A DNA stretch of 11,584 nucleotides from CAMLOF01 sp966692625 (GTDB taxonomy: Bacteria > Pseudomonadota > Gammaproteobacteria > Burkholderiales > Burkholderiaceae_C): NCBI GenBank assembly GCA_966692625.1, contig CBKZAG010000102.1:1-11584 (forward strand). The letters run 5' to 3'. Each line of letters starts with the position of its first letter. Position 1 is the stretch's first letter. Under the pieces are notes generated by a model. The model saw only the letters and a program-made list of their open reading frames with translations. It did not search any database and was not told where the DNA came from. The translations under genes were made by a program, and so were the position numbers. This document shows positions 6,155 through 11,584 of this stretch, piece after piece.

Positions 6155-7480
6155 CAGGCCGTTGAAAAACTCTCCGATGACCAGCCCTGCCGCCGGTACC
6201 ATGTGGGCTACAGCAGAGACGAGGCTTAAGACTGCGAAGATGCGAGGCACACAAAATTTCCAGGGGCGATGTTCAGCTACATCAGCCTTGAAGACCGGGT
6301 GCCGGCCGAGCACCTGCTGCGCACATTGCGCTCGGTGGTGGATGCGCTGCTGGCGACCATGAGCGCCGAATTCGAGGCGGTGTACGCCACGTGCGGTCGC
6401 CCCTCGGCACCACCCGAGATGCTGCTCAAGGCTCTGCTGCTGCAAATTCTGTTCTCCATCCGCAGCGAACGCCTGCTGGTAGAGGTCATCAACTAAAACC
6501 TGTTGTACCGCTGGTTCGTGGGGCTGAATTTGGAAGACAAGGTCTGGAACCACTCCACCTTCAGCATCAACCGCGAGCGCTTGCTCAACGAAGACCTCGC
6601 CCGCGTCTTCTTCGAGCGCGTCAAGCTCACTGCAGGCTGGGCCAAACTCACCAGCGACGAACACTTCAGCGTGGACGGCACGCTGATAGACGCCTGGGCC
6701 TCGCACAATAGTTTCAAGCGCAAAGACGACGACGGCGCACCATCCCAAGGGCGCAACCCCGAGGTGGATTTCAAAGACGAGACCGGCAGCAGCTACACCC
6801 ACCCCAGCAGCACGGACAGCTATGCCCGCCTGTACAAGAAAGCCCAGGGCGACAAATCCCGCCTGTGCCACATGGGGCACATCCTGATGGAGAACCGCAA
6901 CGTCTTGATTGTGAATGTGGAGGTCACCCACGCCTGTGGCACCGCCGAGCGCGAGGCCGCACTCAAGATGCTCGGGCGCAGGCACGGTCAACACAAGCAT
7001 GTCACCGTGGGAGCCGACAAGGGTTACGACTGCAAGGCATTCGTACTAGGTTGCCGCAAGCTCAAAGTGCCCCCACATGTGGCAATCAAGGCTCAGCACT
7101 CGGTCATTGATGGGCGCACCAGGCGGCATGAGGGTTACAAAACCAGCCTGAAAGTGCGCAAGCGCATTGAGGAGGCCTTTGGCTGGATGAAGACGGTCTG
7201 TGGTTTGGCCAAGACCAAACTCATCGGACATGCCAAACTCGCAGACCAGGCGCTGATGTGCTTCGCCACCTTCAAGCTGGTGCCCCTTGGGGCACTGGGC
7301 CAGTAGTGGTGGGATGCGCATCATGCGTGAAACCCGGCCTCAGTGCGCCCGAAATGGGCAAACTGGTCGCAAAACGGCACTAAAAAAGCCCACGCAGGTC
7401 CCAAAAACTGGCCGGCAACGGCTCACACTCCTGCAAACCGTTGACCAAGCGGCTTTGACGACCACTTTTTCAACGGCTTG
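6155..7480 (+). mobile_element. IS5-family insertion sequence with broken transposase
   Basis: This element of about 1326 bp is bounded by terminal inverted repeats. The left end begins CAGGCCGTTGAAAAACT and the right end, read inward, CAAGCCGTTGAAAAAGT: 15 of 17 positions match. It is flanked by ATAG on both sides. It contains one transposase reading frame on the plus strand, interrupted by a stop codon. It sits between the two copies of the direct repeat, 88 bp upstream of the truncated enhancer palindrome of copy 1 and downstream of the porin terminator. The 174 nt after the transposase stop are noncoding IS end. Confidence 0.85.
6269..7306 (+). pseudogene. IS5-family transposase, interrupted by in-frame TAA
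   Basis: This DDE transposase would be 345 aa if read through. Codon 76 is TAA (6494-6496), in the conserved stretch that normally reads INYNLLYRWFVGL, so a Tyr codon (TAT or TAC) has become a stop by one base change. Both halves are in the same frame. The N-terminal half contains FSYISLEDRVPAEH and the RPSAPPEMLLKALLLQ helix. Putative catalytic residues are Asp at 6674 (SVDGT), Asp at 7016 (GADKGYD) and Glu near 7169 (RIEEAFGWMK). Frame-shifted codons for MRGTQNFQGR lie immediately upstream (from about 6239) and would join MFSYIS with one extra base, so a second small deletion near 6267 is possible. The element is probably no longer autonomous. Confidence 0.85.
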
Positions 7481-7484
7481 ATAG
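7481..7484. repeat. Right ATAG target-site duplication of IS
   Basis: This ATAG immediately follows the right inverted repeat of the IS and matches 6151-6154. Removing the IS and one ATAG would join the 84-nt left flank directly to the porin's downstream region. Confidence 0.55.
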
Positions 7485-7518
7485 ACCCCACGGAAACAGA
7501 AGATTTTTGAATACTCAT

Positions 7519-7545
7519 AAAAAAGCCTGGCGCAAAGCACCAGGC
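7519..7545 (-). terminator. Intrinsic terminator of porin gene
   Basis: On the minus strand GCCTGGTGC-TTT-GCGCCAGGC forms a 9-bp stem with one G-U pair and a 3-nt loop, followed directly by TTTTTT. It begins about 44 nt after the porin stop. The plus strand has no U-run after the stem, so it works in one direction only. It would insulate the IS and copy 1 from porin transcription. Confidence 0.85.
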
Positions 7546-7588
7546 CAAATAAGACCAATGAAAAAGTAAAACGGAACTACCTCATATT

Positions 7589-8653
7589 TCAGAACGTGTG
7601 GAGGATGCCGAAGTCAATACCGGAGCTGGACTGGTTGGCAGCTGGTCCAGGGGCGTTAAAGTGCACGCCCACCGAAGAGCCATTTTTATTGCTCACACGG
7701 GCATAGGAGGTGTAAACGCTGGTTCGTTTGGACAGGTCATGCACATAGCCGATCGCAAATTTGTTGGCCTTGCGGTTGGCACCCGGCAACTGGTCGTCGA
7801 ATTCCACGCGACCGTACGAGGTACGCACACGACCGAACGCGGTAGGAATCACTGCAGCCACCTCGACGTTCTTCAAAGACAATGTAGCTTGGCCTGTGAC
7901 GGCGTCCTTGTAGTCGTCTTTCGACCACACACCCATGATCTTTGCAAAGCCCATGTCGTAAGAACCGCCCAGGTTGACAGACTTCATGTCACGGGCAGTG
8001 GTGGCACCACTGTCGTCACCCTTGTAGTCTTCATAACCCAAAGCGATATCCAACGGGCCTGCTGCATAACCCAGTCGAAAGTTGGTGGACTGACCGAGCT
8101 TCGACGTGGTCTTCTCGTCAAATGCGTACTGCACCATACCATAGACGCCGCCCAGCTTGCTCGGCAGGATATAGGTGATGGAATTGTTGTTGCGGGTGAA
8201 GTTTCTGCCTTCGTTTTCGGCGCTGAAGTTTTCCAGCAGACGTGTGGTCAAACCAATGCTTTGGCCCACGCCGTTCGCAATCCAGGGGCTGAACATCACG
8301 GTGTTCAGGAAGCCACCGTTGTAGTCGCGCCCAAGACGGAGTGCACCCAACTCAACACTCTCCAACGAAACCCATGCCTGTCGATCACCGATAGAGCCTG
8401 GCTTTGGATTGCTGATATCAATTTCAGATTCAAGCTCAAACTTGGCTTTTAATCCGCCACCCAAATCCTCTACACCTCGCAAACCAAACCGCGAAGTGTC
8501 GCTCCCTCCATCCATGAGTAGGTTTTGGGAAGTCCCGCCTTGAGATATGCGCGTCACAGCGGCGTCGACCATACCGTACACCGTGACACTGGACTGTGCC
8601 ATGGCCGAACCAGCAGCGGCCATGACGGCCAGGGAAATCAAACACTTTTTCAT
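7589..8653 (-). CDS. Gram-negative trimeric porin (Omp32/OmpC-like)
   Basis: This 354-aa outer-membrane beta-barrel porin is of the type common in Burkholderiales. I chose the ATG at 8653 because a textbook signal peptide follows (MKKCLISLAVMAAAGSAMAQ, cleaved after AMA) and TCTGGAG lies upstream; the frame is open 64 codons further without a signal sequence. The mature N-terminus SSVTVYGMVDAA, then SRFGLRGVEDLGGGLKAKFELE, LGALRLGRDYNGGF and the final HTF with C-terminal Phe are family hallmarks. It lets small hydrophilic solutes into the periplasm. It lies 175 nt downstream of the second monooxygenase copy and ends in its own terminator. It may admit the substrate of the pathway, but a general-purpose role is equally possible. 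The chain looks intact. Confidence 0.9.
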   Translation of the reverse strand: MKKCLISLAVMAAAGSAMAQSSVTVYGMVDAAVTRISQGGTSQNLLMDGGSDTSRFGLRGVEDLGGGLKAKFELESEIDISNPKPGSIGDRQAWVSLESVELGALRLGRDYNGGFLNTVMFSPWIANGVGQSIGLTTRLLENFSAENEGRNFTRNNNSITYILPSKLGGVYGMVQYAFDEKTTSKLGQSTNFRLGYAAGPLDIALGYEDYKGDDSGATTARDMKSVNLGGSYDMGFAKIMGVWSKDDYKDAVTGQATLSLKNVEVAAVIPTAFGRVRTSYGRVEFDDQLPGANRKANKFAIGYVHDLSKRTSVYTSYARVSNKNGSSVGVHFNAPGPAANQSSSGIDFGILHTF

Positions 8654-8675
8654 TTCACGTCTCCAGATATAAAAA

Positions 8676-8704
8676 ATACAGCCAAGCTCATAAGGTCCGT
8701 ACAA
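8676..8704 (-). promoter_or_regulatory. Possible sigma-70 promoter for porin
   Basis: On the minus strand TTGTAC (8699-8704) is followed by a 17-nt spacer and CTGTAT (8676-8681), about 25 nt before the porin start codon. The match is moderate, and the leader would be very short. If it is real, the porin does not depend on read-through from the upstream monooxygenase copy. Confidence 0.3.
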
Positions 8705-8828
8705 CACACAGTGCTGGACAGTGGCGCACTGGAGCCATCTCAAGCCCGACCGTCTCCTCCGTGGGGCGACAAAGTACCTTGTCATCCCCAACCTCTTCAA
8801 ACCCGACCTCGAGGTGCCGGATTTGCCT

Positions 8829-9926
8829 TCAACGCCCGATGGCATTACGGATAGCGGGCATGACTTCGCGGGCCATGAGGGTCATGGTTTCCCACTCGCG
8901 GGCGCGGTTGGCACCGTGGCCATCCATCGATGCCATCAACAGCGTGCCGAAAGGTCCGGTGCGTTCGCGGAAAGCCAGCAGCTTCTCGGTCACGGTCTTG
9001 GGCGAACCGTAGATCACCATGCTCTTGATCAACTGCTCCACCGTGACCTGCTCATCGGGCTGCTTGGGGTCGTCCTTCATCACGGCCGTGTAGTTCACCG
9101 CCAGCAGCACCTTCCACAGGTACTCGAAGTAGTAGTAGTTGCTGCCGTTGGGGTCCATCACGCGCTCCAATGCCTCTTCGTCGCTGCGTGCGACCACCAC
9201 GTTGCGCGCCACGCGCCAGTTCTCGCCGCTGGCCGCACGGTCTGAGGCCTCGCAGCCCTCTTGCAACTTCTTCCAGTGGCTGGCAATCACGTACTCGGGG
9301 CAGAAGTTCGCACTCATCGGCCCCCAACCACGCATGGCCGCGGTCTTGACGCTGTCCGAGAACGGCGACATCGCCGTCATCATGATCGGCGGGTGCGGCT
9401 GCTGATAGGGCTTGGGTATGTAGCCCACACCCAGTTCTGGAATCACGGTGTCTTGCAGCTTGATCTTCCAGTGCTTGCCGTTGATGTTGTACGGCGGGTC
9501 CTGGCGCCACAGTTGCAGGATGGTGTCGATCGACTCCATCATGCGTTCGTTGCGGTAGGCACCGTCCATCACGTCGAACAGCTCCATGTCGCTGGCCAGA
9601 CCGCCAGGGCCAATGCCGAACATCAAACGACCACGGCTGAGGTGGTCGAACTGGGCAACCTCTGCTGCCACCACTGCGGGGTGGTGGTTGGGCAATGCGA
9701 TCACCCCGGTGCCGAACTTGATGTGCTTGGTGCGGTGGATCAGTGAGGCCAAGAACATCATCGGGGAGGTAATCGGCTCGGTCGTGCACGACATGTGCTC
9801 ACCGATCCAGACCTCATCGAAGCCAACTTCGTCGGCGTGAATGATGCGGTCCGCATCCTCTTCGTACGTTTCCGCTATCGGACGATGCGGCGGATGCAGG
9901 GGCATGCCAAACAAACCTAGCTTCAT
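8829..9926 (-). CDS. Luciferase-like flavin-dependent monooxygenase, copy 2
   Basis: This 365-aa protein is identical to the product of 4120-5217, with the same ribosome site (GAGGAG, eight bases before ATG). The reductase partner lies 108 nt upstream. Downstream context differs: copy 1 leads into the PQQ dehydrogenase genes, while this copy is followed after 175 nt by a porin gene. The open frame is complete, with no lesions, so both copies could be expressed and together double the dose of the monooxygenase step. Function and residue landmarks are as for copy 1; the substrate is unknown. Confidence 0.88.
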   Translation of the reverse strand: MKLGLFGMPLHPPHRPIAETYEEDADRIIHADEVGFDEVWIGEHMSCTTEPITSPMMFLASLIHRTKHIKFGTGVIALPNHHPAVVAAEVAQFDHLSRGRLMFGIGPGGLASDMELFDVMDGAYRNERMMESIDTILQLWRQDPPYNINGKHWKIKLQDTVIPELGVGYIPKPYQQPHPPIMMTAMSPFSDSVKTAAMRGWGPMSANFCPEYVIASHWKKLQEGCEASDRAASGENWRVARNVVVARSDEEALERVMDPNGSNYYYFEYLWKVLLAVNYTAVMKDDPKQPDEQVTVEQLIKSMVIYGSPKTVTEKLLAFRERTGPFGTLLMASMDGHGANRAREWETMTLMAREVMPAIRNAIGR

Positions 9927-10034
9927 ACTTCAATCTCCTCTTCGGTTAAAGTCGCGCTCATCGGCGCAGGTGGGGAACTTGTGTGCGCCTACCCAGGCAA
10001 GCGTGGCTTGGGGTCGTGGGTGGCGGTTGTCGAT

Positions 10035-10598
10035 TCAGGAACGCGTGACGAATTCGGCCCGTTGGCCGGCCAGCCAAACCAAGGGCCGGGCTGTGGATGC
10101 ACCACCGACATGCCCGGTCTCGCTGCAGTGAACACGGGTGACGCGGCCCACGCACAGAGTGTGGGTACCGTACTCGGTGGTCACCTCTAGGTCACACTCG
10201 ATCACCGCCGGCGCATCGGGCAGCCAAGGCAAGACCTGCACGTCGGAAGACCAAGCGTCGGACCAATCGTCAGACTGAAAGCGTTGTTCACGCAGGGCAG
10301 ACTGGGAGAACGGGGCCAGCAGATGGTGTTGGTGATCGCCCAGCAGGTTGATGCAAAAGCGGCGCGAACGCATCAACACCGGATACAGCCCTGCAGAGCG
10401 ATTCACCGCAACCAGCATGGAGGCCGGATCCATCGAGACCGAAATGACCGAAGACGCCACCATGCCGTGCGGCTGGCCGTCTTCTTCCCGGCTGGTAACG
10501 ATCATGACGGAGGCCGCAAGACGACGCATCGCCTCGCGAAACAAGGGGGGCGCCGTGCTTTCAACAGGGGCAGGAGGCTTAGATATGACCGTAGACAC
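10035..10598 (-). CDS. Flavin reductase (two-component monooxygenase partner), copy 2
   Basis: This 187-aa flavin reductase is identical to the product of 5326-5889. It starts at GTG 10598, with AAGGAG eight bases upstream. It is the first gene after the -24/-12 promoter and, unlike copy 1, has the complete enhancer-like palindrome upstream. It would feed reduced flavin to the monooxygenase encoded next. The frame is intact. This copy may be better regulated than copy 1 if the complete palindrome is needed for activator binding. Confidence 0.88.
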   Translation of the reverse strand: MSTVISKPPAPVESTAPPLFREAMRRLAASVMIVTSREEDGQPHGMVASSVISVSMDPASMLVAVNRSAGLYPVLMRSRRFCINLLGDHQHHLLAPFSQSALREQRFQSDDWSDAWSSDVQVLPWLPDAPAVIECDLEVTTEYGTHTLCVGRVTRVHCSETGHVGGASTARPLVWLAGQRAEFVTRS

Positions 10599-10655
10599 GT
10601 TGTTATCTCCTTATGGCTTACCGAACATCCGCCGGCGTTTCTTCTCCCCCCTCCT

Positions 10656-10672
10656 TGCCAACATCGTGCCAA
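10656..10672 (-). promoter_or_regulatory. Putative sigma-54 (-24/-12) promoter, copy 2
   Basis: The minus strand reads TTGGCACGATGTTGGCA. The -24 GG lies at 10669-10670 and the -12 GC at 10657-10658, with exactly 10 nt between. The predicted start near 10645 lies about 47 nt upstream of the GTG of the flavin reductase. One base differs from the common TTGC at -12 (TGGC here). The palindrome centred about 117 bp upstream of the start adds support. Confidence 0.62.
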
Positions 10673-10744
10673 CCCTCAACACCTCATAAAATCAATAACT
10701 TACACCTTCATCCCCTGTCTCAACTCGACGACATTCGACACTCA

Positions 10745-10778
10745 CAGCTGTCGCAACAAACATTCAATGCGACAGCTG
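10745..10778 (-). promoter_or_regulatory. Enhancer-like (UAS) inverted repeat upstream of sigma-54 promoter
   Basis: CAGCTGTCGCA (10745-10755), a 12-nt spacer, and TGCGACAGCTG (10768-10778) form a perfect 11-bp inverted repeat. No T-tract follows on either strand, so a terminator is unlikely. Its centre is near -117 from the predicted sigma-54 start, the usual range for a bacterial enhancer-binding protein. The activator gene is not in the window and may lie beyond the IS to the right. The last three bases (10776-10778) lie outside the direct repeat. Confidence 0.6.
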
Positions 10779-10809
10779 GACACAAAATGAGTAGGTGACT
10801 GCAATCAGA

Positions 10810-11529
10810 GGCTCTGTTGCACAAATCCACCCCAGTCAGCTGCTAGGCTCGCGCATGAGTGAGAGCAAGCGCCCCAGGGGCAAGTACAAGACGACGAACT
10901 GGGCCAGCTACAACGCCTCACTCAAGGCCCGCGGGTCACTGACGGTCTGGTTGGACAAAGGCATGCAGTGGTATGCCCCAGCCACCGGCAAGCGGGGCCG
11001 ACAACCCATCTTCTCCGATGCAGCCATCCAGTTCTACCTGAGCATCAAGAGCCTCTTCGGCTTGCCCCTGCGCCAGAGCCTGGGATTGGTTGAAAGCCTG
11101 CTGCAACTGGCCGGTCTGGACTGGAAGGTGCCGGACTTCAGCACCGTGTGCCGACGTCAGAAGCACCTGCGCGTCAAGCTACCCTACCGACCCGCCAGTA
11201 CCACCGCGCTGGACCTGCTGGTTGACAGCACCGGCATCAAGTTCCTGGGTGAAGGCGAATGCAAGCGCAAGAAGCATGGGGCGGACTATCAGCGCCCGTG
11301 GCGCAAGGTGCACCTGGCCATTGATGCCCACACACTGGATATCCCCGGGCCATCGAATCACCGACAACGGCACGGGTGACGCTCCCATGCTGCCTGAACT
11401 GCTCAGCCAGATACCCGCAGATGAACCGATTGCCAGCGTGGGCGGTGACGGAGCCTACAACACCAAGGCGTGTCATGCGGCGATAGCCAGACGCAACGCC
11501 CAGGCCATCATTCCCCCACGCAAGAACGC
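10810..11529 (+). mobile_element. IS5-family (IS903-like) element, 3'-truncated
   Basis: The left terminus reads GGCTCTGTTGCACAAATCC (10810-10828), which resembles IS903-group ends. A transposase frame follows on the plus strand. No right terminal repeat appears before the window end, and the transposase is cut off well before its normal C-terminus near 11529. This is therefore a remnant. It sits 31 bp to the right of the enhancer-like palindrome, and the short stretch between (10779-10809) has no gene. Confidence 0.7.
10855..11529 (+). pseudogene. IS5-family transposase fragment, frameshifted and truncated
   Basis: The reading frame starts at ATG 10855 (MSESKRPRGKYKTTNW) and runs in register through RGSLTVWLDKGMQWY, the IFSDAAIQFYLSIKSLFGLPLRQ helix and LLVDSTGIKFLGEGE, whose Asp codon at 11224 matches the first catalytic residue. 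Between about 11341 and 11354 (around CCCCGGG) the frame shifts by one base. Conserved sequence resumes in the next frame as RITDNGTGDAPMLPELL and SVGGDGAYNTKACH, with the second Asp at 11447. After PPRKNA the family sequence stops near 11526, so the region with the catalytic Glu is missing. It therefore cannot encode a working transposase. Confidence 0.8.
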
Positions 11530-11584
11530 CTGCTCTCCCTGCTGCTGTTGTTGATCTACTTCATCGCCCGTTCACTGAGCAACG
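11530..11584 (+). other. Possible fragment of a membrane/HAMP-type protein
   Basis: After the transposase homology ends, the plus strand codes for LLSLLLLLIYFIARSLSN. A hydrophobic helix ending in IARSLSN resembles the end of a transmembrane segment running into a HAMP domain, as in chemotaxis receptors and sensor kinases. Only 18 codons are visible, so this is a guess. It would mean the IS remnant is fused to, or inserted within, a sensor gene that continues to the right. Confidence 0.35.

Larger units (their letters stand above)
8829..10775. repeat. 1947-bp direct repeat, right copy
   Basis: This is the second copy of 4120-6066, in the same orientation, with a constant offset of 4709. It starts exactly at the stop codon of the monooxygenase. 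It ends inside the right arm of a palindrome that is completed by the following unique bases CTG, which argues that this right boundary is the original context. Confidence 0.95.

Noticed and set aside
6149..7000. Long open frame on the minus strand across the IS (283 codons)
   Set aside because: It is antisense to a clear transposase, has valine/alanine-rich low-complexity composition, and shows no recognisable domain or ribosome site.
8654..8845. Porin start 64 codons further upstream
   Set aside because: The extension has no signal peptide and would bury the clear MKKCLISL signal sequence, which has its own ribosome site.
10745..10778. Reading the 11-bp inverted repeat as an intrinsic terminator
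   Set aside because: Neither strand has a T-tract after the stem, and its location upstream of a -24/-12 promoter fits an activator site better.
11341..11354. Programmed ribosomal frameshift in the right transposase
   Set aside because: I see no clear slippery heptamer with a stimulatory structure. The gene is also missing its 3' part, so a simple one-base insertion in a decaying copy is more likely.
6155..11529. Composite transposon carrying the porin and the second module copy
   Set aside because: The two flanking elements are different IS5-family members with different ends. One has no right end, and the repeat boundaries do not coincide with IS ends.

Overview
The window looks like an accessory catabolic island from a Gram-negative proteobacterium, most likely a betaproteobacterium of the Burkholderiales/Comamonadaceae type. 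That assignment is an inference from the moderately high GC, the Omp32-like trimeric porin and the style of the IS5-family transposases. No rRNA or tRNA is present to confirm it.

All metabolic genes lie on the minus strand and read right to left. Starting near 6066, the order is: a sigma-54-type promoter, a flavin reductase (5326-5889), a luciferase-like flavin monooxygenase (4120-5217), a PQQ dehydrogenase (2374-4062), a small cytochrome c with an odd CX3CH haem motif (2035-2370), a second PQQ dehydrogenase (225-1829), and a second cytochrome c cut off by the window edge (1-225). The spacing is tight: 3 nt between 2370 and 2374, and a TGATG stop/start overlap at 223-227. This suggests one transcript, or two. 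The inferred logic is a cytoplasmic two-component monooxygenase combined with two periplasmic quinoprotein dehydrogenases, each passing electrons to its own cytochrome c. I cannot name the substrate from sequence alone.

The flavin reductase, the monooxygenase and their promoter region are present twice, as an apparently perfect 1947-bp direct repeat (4120-6066 and 8829-10775, offset 4709). Between the copies lie an IS5-family element with a nonsense-mutated transposase (6155-7480, flanked by ATAG) and an outer-membrane porin gene with its own terminator (7589-8653). Right of the second copy is a decayed IS5-family (IS903-like) element (10810 to about 11529), frameshifted, missing its 3' end, and joined to a few codons that look like a membrane/HAMP-type protein.

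The most interesting signals are regulatory and evolutionary. Each copy carries a GG-N10-GC (-24/-12) promoter upstream of the reductase. The right copy has a perfect 11-bp inverted repeat about 115 bp further upstream, placed like an enhancer (UAS) for a sigma-54 activator. The left repeat boundary falls inside that palindrome and replaces its last three bases. The outer ends (left end of copy 1, right end of copy 2) look ancestral and the inner ends recombinant, which is the geometry of a tandem-type duplication with the porin segment in between. Both PQQ enzymes have a D-x-D active-site pair, an Asp where the family usually has the metal-ligand Glu, and no vicinal Cys-Cys.
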